Assembly (NCBI GenBank): GCA_030148625.1
Contig: JASBTC010000101.1
Coordinates: forward strand, 1-14,814
Direction: 5' to 3'
DNA: 14,814 nt
Source of the DNA: Sphingobium sp.
GTDB taxonomy: Bacteria; Pseudomonadota; Alphaproteobacteria; Sphingomonadales; Sphingomonadaceae
This document shows positions 1 through 8,965 of this stretch, piece by piece; the first letter of the stretch is position 1; the number at the start of each line of letters is the position of its first letter. A model generated the notes under the pieces. The model was not told where the DNA came from, did not search any database, and saw only the letters and a program-made list of their open reading frames with translations. Position numbers and translations under genes: made by a program.

Positions 1-32
1 CTGTCGATGGGTTGAGTGGGCGACCGTCCCAT
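1..32 (-). CDS. Possible start of the next gene after fecR-like, cut by the window edge
   Basis: On the minus strand an ATG at 32-30 lies 5 bases after the stop of the FecR-like gene. The sequence between (AGGAA, joined to the TGA stop) makes a reasonable ribosome binding site. Ten codons (MGRSPTQPID) are open to the edge with no stop. FecI/FecR pairs are very often followed by a TonB-dependent receptor, which is the most likely identity, but nothing in these ten residues shows it. The call rests on spacing and ribosome binding site only. Confidence 0.3.
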   Translation of the reverse strand, partial: MGRSPTQPID

Positions 33-37
33 TTCCT

Positions 38-1015
38 TCACGGAACCGTCAAATTTCCGCTCGACGCCCGGCCCAGGCGGATTTCGCCGGGGTTCGACAG
101 GTCGACCGGCACGTCGAGCAAGCCATGGACGGCGATGGCGAACCCCTCCGGATCGTTTGTCCGGAACATCCCGTCCACCTGCTGGCGCGCGAGATCGGCA
201 TCGGCGATCACCAGCCGCCGTGCATTGTAGCGGTTGAACTCCGCCACCGCCTGGTCGATCGTGGTGCCGACCAGGTCGATCTTGCCGCTGCGCCATGCAA
301 GCGGCCGATCGATCGCGTTGCCCCCGGCGATGTCGACGACCGGGCTCCCGTCGCGAACGAAGCCGCCAAAGCCCGCGGCGATCCGCCTGCGCACCTGTTC
401 CGAGCCGTCCACCCAGGCCTCCACCACACCCTCGGTGACGATGATATCGACGCCCTCGGCGCGGCGCCGCACCGAAAAGGCGGTGCCCACCGCGCGGACG
501 CGGACATTGCCCGCCTCGACCACAAAGGGCCGGGCGCGATCCTTCGCCACCTGGAACCAGGCTTCACCGCGCTCGATCGCCACGCGCCGTGTCGTGTCGG
601 TCATGGCGATGTCGAGCGTGCTGGCGGTGTTGATCGCGACCGCCGATCCGTCCTCCAGCGGCAGGCGCCTGATTTCGCCCAGTGCGGTGTCGTATCGGGC
701 CGGCCTGCGGAGAAACACGAACATCCCCGCGGCCGACGCCGCGATTGCCGCGCCGCCGCCGGCGAGCAATCCACGCCGGCTCCAGCGCCGCGTTTCGGGC
801 GCGATGTCGGCGGGGGCGGGGGCAAGCGCATTCTCCGCGGAGATCCAGGCCGCCTGTGCCTGGAGCAGCGCGCCTTCGCGCCGCGGATCGCTGCGCATCC
901 AGCGCTCCAGCGCATCCTCGTCCGCCTCGCTCCAGTCGCCCCGGTCCATCCGCGCGACCCAGCCGGCGGCTTCCTCTGCGATTTCGGTCGCGCTCGGGCG
1001 TGTCGTGCCCGTCAT
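38..1015 (-). CDS. FecR-family anti-sigma regulator
   Basis: A 325-residue inner-membrane regulator that would control the sigma factor encoded just upstream. Residues about 11-60 form the cytoplasmic N-terminal domain seen in FecR proteins (DUF4880 type: AAGWVARMDRGDW, ALERWMRSDPRREGAL). A single hydrophobic segment follows at about 82-102, preceded by SRRGLL (79-84), which resembles a twin-arginine motif; Tat-dependent insertion is known for some FecR proteins. The periplasmic FecR domain covers about 107-200 (LPLEDGSAVAINTASTLDI, GEAWFQVAKD, VRAVGTAFSVR). The C-terminal part (about 255-320) resembles the STN-like tail that contacts a receptor signalling domain. The ATG at 1015 overlaps the sigma-factor stop (ATGA), so the two are translationally coupled. 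The open frame continues upstream inside the sigma gene, but that part is antiparallel overlap and not family-like. Confidence 0.9.
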   Translation of the reverse strand: MTGTTRPSATEIAEEAAGWVARMDRGDWSEADEDALERWMRSDPRREGALLQAQAAWISAENALAPAPADIAPETRRWSRRGLLAGGGAAIAASAAGMFVFLRRPARYDTALGEIRRLPLEDGSAVAINTASTLDIAMTDTTRRVAIERGEAWFQVAKDRARPFVVEAGNVRVRAVGTAFSVRRRAEGVDIIVTEGVVEAWVDGSEQVRRRIAAGFGGFVRDGSPVVDIAGGNAIDRPLAWRSGKIDLVGTTIDQAVAEFNRYNARRLVIADADLARQQVDGMFRTNDPEGFAIAVHGLLDVPVDLSNPGEIRLGRASSGNLTVP

Positions 1016-1644
1016 GTCCGCTTCTCCTTGCCGGCTCTTCCGGTTCTTCCGGCCGTCGGGGCTTCCGCAGCGCTTCCGATCGCCGACCATGACTGGACGA
1101 TGGCGCGGACGCCCCGATGGACCAGATTCTCCACCGTGCCTTCGCTGACGCCCAGTTCCGCCGCGATTTCGCGTTGGGAAAGGCCCTCGATCCGGCGGAG
1201 CTCGATCGCGCGGCGCGTGCGTTCGGGCAGCGCCGCCATCATCGCGTGCAGCCGGGCATAATCGATCCGGGCGCCGACCTCGCGTTCGGGGCCGGCGGCC
1301 GGGTCGACCACGGCCTCGATCTCGGCGATCGTCTCGAACTGGACGACGGGCATCTGGCGCAGCCGCCGCACCAGCAGGTTGCGGACCATCGAGAAGAAAT
1401 AGGCGCCGGGTTGCGTGATGTGATCGACCGCGTCGAGCGCAGAGAGCCTGCAATAGGCCTCCTGCACCAGATCGTCGGCCTCCGCGTCGGACACATGGGC
1501 GCGGCGCAGCCAGGCGCGCACGCCCGCTTCGTGCGGCAGCACCGATCGTGCCACCCACGTCGCCCGCACGTGCCGCGCTTCCGTCCGGTGCCCGCTCGTC
1601 CCCAGTCCTTCCCATGTCGCCGGACGGCTCGATGCCGTCGTCAT
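1012..1644 (-). CDS. ECF RNA polymerase sigma factor, FecI-like
   Basis: A 210-residue extracytoplasmic-function sigma factor that would direct RNA polymerase to iron- or solute-uptake promoters. Region 2 spans about residues 35-97: DAEADDLVQEAYCRL (53-67) is the core-binding part and AYFFSMVRNLLVRRLRQ (81-97) the promoter -10 recognition part. Region 4 spans about 135-186: LPERTRRAIELRRIEGLSQ then the helix-turn-helix EIAAELGVSEGTVENLVHRGVRAI. The start at ATG 1644 is supported by AAGGGGAGGA immediately upstream. An N-terminal stretch of about 28 residues before region 2 is not typical, so a later GTG (codon 26) remains possible. Overlaps the FecR-like gene by 4 bp and is divergent from the LuxR-type regulator. 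It is the usual pair for a receptor with an STN signalling domain. Confidence 0.92.
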   Translation of the reverse strand: MTTASSRPATWEGLGTSGHRTEARHVRATWVARSVLPHEAGVRAWLRRAHVSDAEADDLVQEAYCRLSALDAVDHITQPGAYFFSMVRNLLVRRLRQMPVVQFETIAEIEAVVDPAAGPEREVGARIDYARLHAMMAALPERTRRAIELRRIEGLSQREIAAELGVSEGTVENLVHRGVRAIVQSWSAIGSAAEAPTAGRTGRAGKEKRT

Positions 1645-1797
1645 TCCTCCCCTTGAGTCGGTCGTGCGGCATTTCCTTCAACGGCGCGCGAAAAATCTTT
1701 CGGGAAGCCGACGGGGCATTGCCCGGTGGCGCCATGTCGGCGAGTTTCGCCCGCTTCCCCTTCGATCGCGATCGCGTTAGCTTCCGCCGCGCACAGC
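1645..1797. promoter_or_regulatory. Divergent intergenic region between sigma factor and LuxR-type gene
   Basis: This 153-base gap must hold the promoters of both the FecI/FecR operon (leftward) and the LuxR-type gene (rightward). The only structure seen is a small inverted repeat, CGAAA-AATC-TTTCG, at 1689-1702, inside an A/T-rich patch upstream of the sigma gene. No convincing -35/-10 pair could be picked by eye. Confidence 0.35.
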
Positions 1798-4506
1798 ATG
1801 GCCAGAACCAGACCCGATACCATCCGATCCGAACCAGAGCCGCCAACGGCTCCGCCGGTGGGGAAAATGCGCCCACCGCGCCAGCGCATCGTCGCGTCGG
1901 TGCGCGAGGCGTTGCTGGGGGAGCTCGACGCGGCGCTGGGTGCCTTGCTTACCATCGCCCAGTCGCCGGCCGGCTTCGGCAAGACGACGTTGCTGGGCCA
2001 GTGGTTCGAACGGCTGCGCGGCCGCGACGGGATCAAGGTCGCCTGGCTCAGCCTCGACGAGGATGATGGCGAGGTCACGCGCTTCCTGGCCGATCTTGCG
2101 CTTGCGCTCCAGGCGGCGGGGGTGCCGGTGGAGCCCGGTGCGACCAGCCAGGCGCCATCGTTCAGCGAAGCCGCCTATCGCCGTGACGCGCTGCGTACTG
2201 CGATCGAGCGTGAACCCGGCACCACCGTCATCATCCTCGACGATTATCATCGCGTGCGCTCCGCCGAGGTCGACGAGACCGTCAATCAGCTGATCCGCGG
2301 GGTCGCGTCGGGGCTGCATATCGTGATCAGCACGCGCGACCGGCCCGACATCCGCGTCGCCGACCTGGAGGCGCAGGGCCTGGTCGCAGCCGTCGACGCG
2401 ACGATGCTCGCGCTCACCATCGACGAAGCGGCGACGATCTTCGAAGGGCAGCTCGACGTCGACGATCTCGCGACGATCCATGCGCGGACCGAGGGCTGGG
2501 CCGTCGCGCTGCAACTGGCGAAACTCTGGCTCGATCGCGACCGCAGCCGCGGCAGCCGGATCGGTGCCTTTGCCGGGCATAGCGATGCGATCGGGCGCTA
2601 TCTGCTCGAACAGGTGCTGGGCGATCTGGAACCCGCGCTCCAGGATTTCCTGGTCGAGACCTCGATCCTCGACAGTTTCGACGCCGATGCCGCCAATGCG
2701 ATCCGCGGCCGCGACGACAGCCGCCAGGCATTGGCCGAACTCGCACGGTTCGAAGCGCTGCTGATCCCGCTCGACGCGGCACGGCGCTGGTTTCGCTATC
2801 ACCATCTGTTCGGAGACTTTCTGCGTGAGCGGCTGCAGCATGATATGGCGCGCGCGACCGCACTGCATCGGCGTGCCGCCGCGCGCTTCGCCGATGCCGG
2901 AGACACGCTCCAGGCGGTCAAGCATGCGCAGCGCGGCGGCGATCTGCGCGCCGCCATCGATCTGGTCGGCCGGGCCGGCGGGTGGGAGATCGTGCTGCAT
3001 CAGGGTATCGGCTTCGCGCGCGGACTGATGGCGCTGTTCGATCCGGCCGAGATCGATCGCGAACCGGCGCTGCTGCGCGTCCATGGCTATCTTCTGCTCA
3101 AATATGGCGAGGTCGACGAAGCGCGGCGCTGCATCGATCGCGCACGGGCGCTGGCCGCCGGCCAGGGCGACGAACATGGCGCGCGCGACGATGTCATCCT
3201 GGGCGCGCTGCTGCGCACCTATGCCGATGAAGTACATGATGCCGACTGGATGCCCGCGCTGGGCTCGCAGATCGCGCATCTGACGCCGCACGACCATCTC
3301 GGTCGCGCGACGCTGCATGCGGCGGTCGCGGTGGGTGCGCTTGGCGCGGGCGATTTCCCGCTGGCGGAACGCGCCAGCGATGCGGGCATCAAGGCGATGG
3401 AGACCGCCGGCTCCGCCCTGGGCGCGACCTATTGCCAGTTCCATCTGGCGCAGAGCCATTTCTATCGCGGCGATATCGAGACGGCGGAGGCGGCGTTCCG
3501 CGCCGCGCTGGTCACCGCCGAGGAGAATTACGGATCGGACCGCGCGCTCAAGGCGGTCGGCAACAGCCTGCTCGCGCATGTCCTTTATTGGCGCGGTGCG
3601 CTCGACGAGGCGCGAAGGCGCGTCGAATCCGCGATCGACGCATTGGAAGCGCATGACAGCTGGCTCGACATATTGTCGGTCGCCTGTTTCACCGCGGTCT
3701 CGCTGGCGGTCGATCGCGGCGCCGTGGACGAACTCGCGACGCTGCTCGACCGGACGGAGGCGATGGCGCGTGCGCGGGGGCTGCCCCAGCTTTCCGCGCT
3801 GGCCGACGCGTGGCGGCTCGAGGCGCATGTCGCGTGCGGGGATATGGAGGTCGCCGCGCGCTTCGCGGCGGATCGTCAGCTCGATGCCATCGTCCGCCGC
3901 GCTGACGATCCGGGCGAGTGGCGCACGCGCACGACAGCGGGCATCGCGCTTGCCCAGCTTCATCTGCGCAGCGGCCAAGCATCGAAGGCGCTGCAGATAC
4001 TCAAGCCGCTGCGCGATGCCGCAGCGCGTCAGCGGCGGGCGCTCGATGTGGCGCGGATCGATACGCTGCTCGCCTGCACCGCACGTCTGCGCGGCGATAC
4101 GCCGGCGATGATGGCGAGCATCGTCGGCGCGCTCGATTATGCCGCCGTGCGCGGCGTGCCCCGCGTCGTGACCGGCGTCGTGATCGAGATCGACCCGATG
4201 CTCAACGCGGTGCTGCGCGCCGGCGGTACGACGCTTCCCGATCCGCTTCGCGTATATGCCCGGCGCCTGCGCCAGTCGCTGCCCGTTCAGCAGTCCGCGA
4301 CCGGGGAGTCATTGTCGAGCCGCGAACTCGCCGTGCTCGGGCAATTGTGCGTCGGGCGCTCGAACAAGGATATCGGTCGCCAGCTCGACCTGTCCGAGAA
4401 CACCGTGAAATTCCACCTGAAGCGCGTTTATGAAAAGCTCGGCGCGCATTCGCGTTCGGCCGCGGTTTCCGCGGCGATCCAGCGGGGCCTCATCCGCATC
4501 GATTGA
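1798..4506 (+). CDS. MalT-like LuxR-family transcriptional activator (STAND ATPase)
   Basis: A 902-residue signal-integrating regulator of the MalT/LAL type. After a proline-rich lead, GKMRPPRQ (22-29) matches the family's usual opening. Walker A is PAGFGKTT (57-64) and Walker B IILDDYH (145-151), so it is an ATP-binding STAND protein. The long middle (about 330-820) is alanine-rich and helical, like the TPR-like sensor region that binds an inducer in MalT. Residues about 838-902 are a LuxR-type helix-turn-helix (LSSRELAVLGQLCVGRSNKDIG, then LSENTVKFHLKRVYEKLG). Length is typical. The ATG at 1798 has no clear ribosome binding site; an in-frame GTG at 1726 would add 24 unlikely residues, and an ATG at 1867 has GGTGGGGA upstream but cuts into the conserved opening. 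It lies 150 bases before the receptor gene, in the same direction, so it is the probable activator of the receptor-hyuAB cluster. Confidence 0.9.
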   Translation: MARTRPDTIRSEPEPPTAPPVGKMRPPRQRIVASVREALLGELDAALGALLTIAQSPAGFGKTTLLGQWFERLRGRDGIKVAWLSLDEDDGEVTRFLADLALALQAAGVPVEPGATSQAPSFSEAAYRRDALRTAIEREPGTTVIILDDYHRVRSAEVDETVNQLIRGVASGLHIVISTRDRPDIRVADLEAQGLVAAVDATMLALTIDEAATIFEGQLDVDDLATIHARTEGWAVALQLAKLWLDRDRSRGSRIGAFAGHSDAIGRYLLEQVLGDLEPALQDFLVETSILDSFDADAANAIRGRDDSRQALAELARFEALLIPLDAARRWFRYHHLFGDFLRERLQHDMARATALHRRAAARFADAGDTLQAVKHAQRGGDLRAAIDLVGRAGGWEIVLHQGIGFARGLMALFDPAEIDREPALLRVHGYLLLKYGEVDEARRCIDRARALAAGQGDEHGARDDVILGALLRTYADEVHDADWMPALGSQIAHLTPHDHLGRATLHAAVAVGALGAGDFPLAERASDAGIKAMETAGSALGATYCQFHLAQSHFYRGDIETAEAAFRAALVTAEENYGSDRALKAVGNSLLAHVLYWRGALDEARRRVESAIDALEAHDSWLDILSVACFTAVSLAVDRGAVDELATLLDRTEAMARARGLPQLSALADAWRLEAHVACGDMEVAARFAADRQLDAIVRRADDPGEWRTRTTAGIALAQLHLRSGQASKALQILKPLRDAAARQRRALDVARIDTLLACTARLRGDTPAMMASIVGALDYAAVRGVPRVVTGVVIEIDPMLNAVLRAGGTTLPDPLRVYARRLRQSLPVQQSATGESLSSRELAVLGQLCVGRSNKDIGRQLDLSENTVKFHLKRVYEKLGAHSRSAAVSAAIQRGLIRID

Positions 4507-4515
4507 TCGCGGCGA

Positions 4516-4531
4516 CTACCCGTTCGGGTAG
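4516..4531. promoter_or_regulatory. Inverted repeat CTACCC-GTTC-GGGTAG, candidate LuxR operator
   Basis: Six-base perfect arms with a 4-base centre, starting 9 bases after the LuxR-type stop and 125 bases before the receptor start. There is no T-run after it on either strand, so it fits a regulator binding site better than an intrinsic terminator. LuxR-type helix-turn-helix domains usually bind short dyads of about this size. No second copy was noticed in the window, so the assignment is an inference from position. Confidence 0.4.
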
Positions 4532-4582
4532 GTGAAGGCGCCGCGTCGCGACTGACCACCCGTCCTGATCTCCGTCGCCCGG

Positions 4583-4612
4583 GCATTGCGCATTGCGCCG
4601 GGACCGCATTGC
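4583..4612. repeat. Three copies of GCATTGC upstream of the receptor gene
   Basis: GCATTGC occurs at 4583-4589, 4590-4596 and 4606-4612, 45-74 bases before the receptor start. The first two are directly adjacent; the third is offset by 16 bases from the second. The heptamers could be an activator-binding array or a chance cluster. No function is established. Confidence 0.35.
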
Positions 4613-4656
4613 CACGCAGTTTGCAGTCGACACAAAAACAGGGGGGAAGCCACGAC

Positions 4657-6882
4657 ATGGCACGACGGACACTCGCTTATCTTCTCGGCGGAACGATGCT
4701 GATCGGCGGCACGACGCCCGCGCTCGCGCAGTCCGAGGCATCCGCGCAGGACGCGCAGGCGACGGAGGATCGCGGCGGCGATATCGTCATCACCGCGCGC
4801 TATCGCGAGGAACGGCTGCAGGACGTGCCGATCGCGGTCACCGCATTCGGCGAGCAGCAGATCACCGATGCGCGGATCGACCAGGTCGGCGATTTCATCG
4901 GCCTGACCCCCAATGTCACCATCGCCCAGTCCGAAAGCTCGGGGCTCAGCGCGATCTCGATCCGCGGCATCACCCAGGTCCGCAATTCGGAGGCGCCGGT
5001 CGCGGTCGTCGTCGACGGCGTGCTGCAGAACAATCCGCGCCAGTTCGCGCAGGAATTGTTCGATGTCGAACGGATCGAGGTGCTGCGCGGGCCGCAGGGC
5101 GCGCTGTACGGTCGCAACGCGACGGGCGGGGCGATCATCGTCACCACCCGCCAGCCGCGCAACGATTTCGAGGGCCATGTCCGCGCCGGCTATGCGACCG
5201 GCAAGGAATATCTGCTCGAAGGATCGGCGAGCGGCGCGATCGTCCCCGATAAATTGCTGTTCCGGTTGGGCGGTCGCTATGTCGATCGCGAAGGCTATTT
5301 CCAGAACATCACGGTCGGCAAGAAGCAGGATCCCTATCGCGATTTGTCGATCAGCGGATTGCTGCGCTGGGAACCCGGCGCCGGCGTGACCGTCGATTTG
5401 CGCGGTTCCCTGTCGCGCACGCGCGGCGGCGCGCTCGGCTTCCGCTATCAGCCGGCGAACCTCGCGGCCGACGGCAAGTCGCTCAACGCAGCCAATCCGT
5501 TCGATTTCAGCCGGGCCGATGCCAATCTGGTCGATCGGACCTTTTATTCGACCAATATCGGCCGCGACGTGCGCGACATCGACGACATCTCGCTCAAGGT
5601 CGATGTCGATCTCGACTTCGCGACCCTGACCGCGATCTCCGCCTATAACCGGCTGGAGGAATTCGTCGCCGGCGATCAGGTGCCCTATACCGCGTCGCGC
5701 AACATTTTCGGGCTGGACGGCACCCAGACCCAATATATCGACATCACCGCCTTGAGCCAGGAAGTGCGGCTGACGTCGAAGTCGAGCACGGGGCTGCGCT
5801 GGATGATCGGCGCCTATATCCTCGATTCCGACCGCTTCATCTCGACCACCACAGGCTTCGACAGCGGGACGGGCATAGAGCGTGTCGAACATGGCCCGCG
5901 GCCGGCGGGCGGGAGCAATCCGACGCTGAGCTTCTTCGGCGACGACAATGACAACCGCAACTATGCCGGTTTCGGCAACATCGCCTATGACATCGTCTCG
6001 GGGCTCGAGCTCAACCTGGCGCTGCGTTACGACAAGGAGACGCGTCGCCAGACCGTCTCGCGGTTCAACACGGGTGGGGTGCCGGGCGCGATCAACCGCG
6101 CGAGCTTTGACAAATGGCAGCCGCGCGCGTCGCTTTCCTATCGGCCGACCGACGATATCAACCTCTACGCCACCTATGGTGTCGGTTTTCGTTCCGGCCA
6201 GTTCAACCAGAACGGCACTGCCGCCGCGGCGCTGGCCGCCGGCCTTGCCGGCGTGTCCGACCGTGTACCGCAGGAAAACACCCGCTCATTCGAAGCCGGC
6301 GCGAAGCTGCAATTCGCCAATGGCCGGATCCGGCTGGACGGCGCCGCCTTCGACACCCGCGTCACCAACCAGCAATATTTCGTCTTCATCGGCGCGATCG
6401 GCGCGCAGGTGCTGGTGCCGATCGATCGTGTCCGCCTGACCGGCTTCGAGATGCTGGCGACCGCCAATCTCAAGGGCGGCCTCTCGGCTTATGCGGGCTT
6501 CGGCTATACCGACAGCGAGATCCAGCGTTATGCGGTGACCCCTGCCGATATCGGCAACCGGGCACCCTATGTGCCCAAGACCACGATCAATCTCGGGGCG
6601 CAATATCGCACGCCGATCACCGATTGGCTCGGCCTGTTCGCGCGCGCCGATTATCGCCGGCTCGGCAAGCAATATTGGGATCCCGAGAACACCACCGCGC
6701 GCTCGAATGTGAGCCTGGCGGACTTCCGGCTCGGCGTCGAGGATCCGGGCGGCAAATGGACGCTGACGGGTTCGGTCGAGAACGCTTTCGACCGCGTCTA
6801 TAATTCCGAATATGTCCTGGGCGGCTTTTCCCATGCCGCGGCGCCGCGGGTGTGGCGCCTCGACCTGCGCTATAATTTCTGA
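4657..6882 (+). CDS. TonB-dependent outer-membrane receptor
   Basis: A 741-residue ligand-gated outer-membrane channel powered by TonB-ExbBD. Residues 1-24 are a signal peptide (MARRTLAYLLGGT..., cut after ALA-24). The TonB box DIVIT is at about 42-46. The plug domain follows (RLQDVPIAVTAF, ISIRGI, VVVDGV, VERIEVLRGPQGALYGRNATGGAI), then a 22-strand-type beta-barrel ending in LDLRYNF with terminal Phe, as needed for Bam insertion. It has no N-terminal STN signalling domain, so it should not be the partner of the FecI/FecR pair in this window; the adjacent LuxR-type gene is the likelier regulator. The start at 4657 is chosen because it begins the signal peptide and has GGGGGGAAG upstream; an earlier in-frame TTG at 4609 is rejected. 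The substrate cannot be read from the sequence; the linked hyuAB suggests an organic cyclic amide rather than iron. Confidence 0.93.
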   Translation: MARRTLAYLLGGTMLIGGTTPALAQSEASAQDAQATEDRGGDIVITARYREERLQDVPIAVTAFGEQQITDARIDQVGDFIGLTPNVTIAQSESSGLSAISIRGITQVRNSEAPVAVVVDGVLQNNPRQFAQELFDVERIEVLRGPQGALYGRNATGGAIIVTTRQPRNDFEGHVRAGYATGKEYLLEGSASGAIVPDKLLFRLGGRYVDREGYFQNITVGKKQDPYRDLSISGLLRWEPGAGVTVDLRGSLSRTRGGALGFRYQPANLAADGKSLNAANPFDFSRADANLVDRTFYSTNIGRDVRDIDDISLKVDVDLDFATLTAISAYNRLEEFVAGDQVPYTASRNIFGLDGTQTQYIDITALSQEVRLTSKSSTGLRWMIGAYILDSDRFISTTTGFDSGTGIERVEHGPRPAGGSNPTLSFFGDDNDNRNYAGFGNIAYDIVSGLELNLALRYDKETRRQTVSRFNTGGVPGAINRASFDKWQPRASLSYRPTDDINLYATYGVGFRSGQFNQNGTAAAALAAGLAGVSDRVPQENTRSFEAGAKLQFANGRIRLDGAAFDTRVTNQQYFVFIGAIGAQVLVPIDRVRLTGFEMLATANLKGGLSAYAGFGYTDSEIQRYAVTPADIGNRAPYVPKTTINLGAQYRTPITDWLGLFARADYRRLGKQYWDPENTTARSNVSLADFRLGVEDPGGKWTLTGSVENAFDRVYNSEYVLGGFSHAAAPRVWRLDLRYNF

Positions 6883-6898
6883 GACCGGCGCAAATTCG

Positions 6899-8965
6899 AT
6901 GACCATCAAGCTCAGAGTAGCGAGCGATGTCGGCGGCACGTTCACCGATCTCGTCTGGTATGCGGTGGACGACGAGACGGGGGAGACCGGGGCGGTTCAC
7001 GCCGCCAAGGTCGACACCACGCCACCCGATTTCGAGGATGGCGTGATGGCGGGCCTCGCCAAGGCCGGTATCGACCTGGGCACGGTCGGTTTCCTCGCCC
7101 ATGGCTCGACGGTGGTGATCAACGCGCTCACCGAGCGCAAGGGCGCCCTGACGGGGCTGATCACCACCGCCGGCTTTCGCGATGTGCTGGAGATTGCGCG
7201 CGGCAACCGGCCCGACCTGTTCAACTTCAACTTCCGCAAGCCGCCGCCCTTCGTCGAGCGCCATTTGCGGCGCGAAGTGGGCGAGCGGACCGATGTGGCG
7301 GGGAGGGTGGTCCGCGCGCCGGATCTTGCCGATCTCGACGCGGCGGTCGCGCATTTCCGGGCCGAGGGCGTAGGGGCGGTCGCGATCTGCTTCCTCCACG
7401 CTTATGCCAATCCCGACAATGAACGGGCGGTCGCGGCACGGTTGCGCGCGCTGATGCCCGAGGCGTCAGTGATCGCCAGCCACGAGATCAGCCGCGAATG
7501 GCGCGAATATGAACGCAGCTCGACCACGGTGCTGTCCGCCTATGTCGCGCCCGTCGTCGAGCGCTATGTGGGGGCGCTGGAGCGCAAGCTGAACCGGGCC
7601 GGCATGGCGGGCGCCCCCTATATCATGCAGTCGAACGGCGGGGTCGCGACGGTGGCGGCGGTCCGGCGCAATCCGATTACCATGGTCGAATCCGGCCCGG
7701 CGTCGGGCATCTTCGCCGCGGCGGCGCTCGGCCGCCTGATCGACGAGCCCGAATTGCTGGTGCTCGACATTGGCGGCACCACCGCCAAATGCGCGCTGAT
7801 CGAGGGCGGCGAGGTCAAGGTCGCGACCGATTATTATATCGAGCGCGATCGCCGCCGCCCGGGCTATCCCATCCAGACCGCGGTCGCCGAGATCGTCGAG
7901 ATCGGCAATGGCGGCGGATCGATCGCCTGGGTCGATGATGGCGGAAAGCTGCATGTCGGCCCGAAATCGGCGGGCGCTCGGCCGGGCCCCGCTGCCTATG
8001 GTCGCGGCGGCGAGCAGCCGACCACGACCGACGCCAATCTGGTGCTTGGGCGGATCGATCCGGCGACCTTTGTCGGTGGCGAGGTCACGCCCGACTGGGG
8101 TGCGATCGACCGCGCCTTCGCGCCGCTCGGCGAACGGCTGGGAATGGACAAGGCGCAGCTTGCCGCGGGCATTGTTCGTATCGCAAATGCCAATATGGTC
8201 AATGCGTTGCGGCTGGTTTCTACCAACAAGGGGCATGATCCGCGCGACTTCGCGCTGATGGTCTGCGGTGGGGGCGGGGCCATGCACGGCGTCGCGCTGG
8301 CCGAGGAACTGGGTGTCCGCCACGTCATCGTGCCCGTCAATTCATCGGCCTTTTCGGCCTGGGGCATGTTGCTCTCGGATCTGCGCCGCGACTATCTCCA
8401 GACCCATGTCATCGACCTGAAGCGCGGCGTCGAGGCGCGCGTCGAGGCGCTGTTCGCCGCGCTGGAAGCGCAGGCGGTCACCGATTTCGTGGAGGATGGC
8501 GCCGTTGCCGCACCGCGTTTCGAACGCTTCGCCGACATGCGCTATCAGGGGCAGGAGCATACGGTGAAAGTGCCGATGGCCGATGGCGGCCTGTCGGGGC
8601 TGATCGACCGGTTCCACGCGCTTCACGAGAAACGCTATACCTATCGGCTCGACAGCGGTGTCGAGATCGTCAACGCGCATCTGATCGCACGGATCGACGT
8701 GCCCAAGCCGGCATTGCGAGAGCGTGCCGTGACCGGCGTCGGGCTCGACGCGGCACGATTGGGCACGCGCCGCGTGTCGTTCGACCGCCACGGCGATCAT
8801 GACGCGGCGATCTATGACGGTCTGATCCTCGAGCCCGGCATGGGCTTTTCCGGGCCTGCCGTGGTGCAGGAACCGTCGGCGACTTTGGTCGTGCCGCCCG
8901 GCCACCGCGTCTCGATCGACCGCTTCGGCAATTATCATGTCCATCTGGGCGAGGGGGCAGCGTGA
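6899..8965 (+). CDS. hyuA: Hydantoinase/oxoprolinase subunit A (HyuA)
   Basis: A 688-residue ATP-dependent cyclic-amidase subunit, the usual HyuA length. Family members (N-methylhydantoinase, 5-oxoprolinase, acetophenone/acetone carboxylase) phosphorylate the substrate so that a partner B subunit can complete ring opening or carboxylation. Two ASKHA phosphate-binding motifs are present: SDVGGTFTDLV at 9-19 and DIGGTTAK at 290-297. SAGARPGPAAYGRGG at about 357-371, followed by TTTDANLVLGRI, is the family signature. The start at ATG 6899 places the first motif at the expected position; an open extension back to 6812 overlaps the receptor and is rejected. It lies 16 bases after the receptor stop, with only a weak ribosome binding site, and overlaps hyuB by 4 bp. 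No small third subunit like that of acetone carboxylase is seen, which favours a hydrolase. The exact substrate is unknown. Confidence 0.92.
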   Translation: MTIKLRVASDVGGTFTDLVWYAVDDETGETGAVHAAKVDTTPPDFEDGVMAGLAKAGIDLGTVGFLAHGSTVVINALTERKGALTGLITTAGFRDVLEIARGNRPDLFNFNFRKPPPFVERHLRREVGERTDVAGRVVRAPDLADLDAAVAHFRAEGVGAVAICFLHAYANPDNERAVAARLRALMPEASVIASHEISREWREYERSSTTVLSAYVAPVVERYVGALERKLNRAGMAGAPYIMQSNGGVATVAAVRRNPITMVESGPASGIFAAAALGRLIDEPELLVLDIGGTTAKCALIEGGEVKVATDYYIERDRRRPGYPIQTAVAEIVEIGNGGGSIAWVDDGGKLHVGPKSAGARPGPAAYGRGGEQPTTTDANLVLGRIDPATFVGGEVTPDWGAIDRAFAPLGERLGMDKAQLAAGIVRIANANMVNALRLVSTNKGHDPRDFALMVCGGGGAMHGVALAEELGVRHVIVPVNSSAFSAWGMLLSDLRRDYLQTHVIDLKRGVEARVEALFAALEAQAVTDFVEDGAVAAPRFERFADMRYQGQEHTVKVPMADGGLSGLIDRFHALHEKRYTYRLDSGVEIVNAHLIARIDVPKPALRERAVTGVGLDAARLGTRRVSFDRHGDHDAAIYDGLILEPGMGFSGPAVVQEPSATLVVPPGHRVSIDRFGNYHVHLGEGAA

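Noticed and set aside
1016..1876. The open extension upstream of the FecR-like gene, giving a 612-residue fusion
   Set aside because: It overlaps the sigma factor in another frame and yields an Arg/Gly-rich low-complexity sequence with no family features; ATG 1015 with the ATGA overlap is the natural start.
1777..3978. A 733-residue open frame on the minus strand
   Set aside because: Antisense to the LuxR-type gene, which has clear Walker and helix-turn-helix motifs.
4516..4531. Intrinsic terminator for the LuxR-type gene
   Set aside because: The stem is short and no T-run follows, so an operator is the better reading.
4516..5892. A 458-residue open frame on the minus strand
   Set aside because: Antisense to the TonB-dependent receptor and covers its upstream region.
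4657..6882. Receptor as partner of the FecI/FecR pair
   Set aside because: There is no STN domain between the signal peptide and the TonB box, and the pair is on the other strand 3 kb away.
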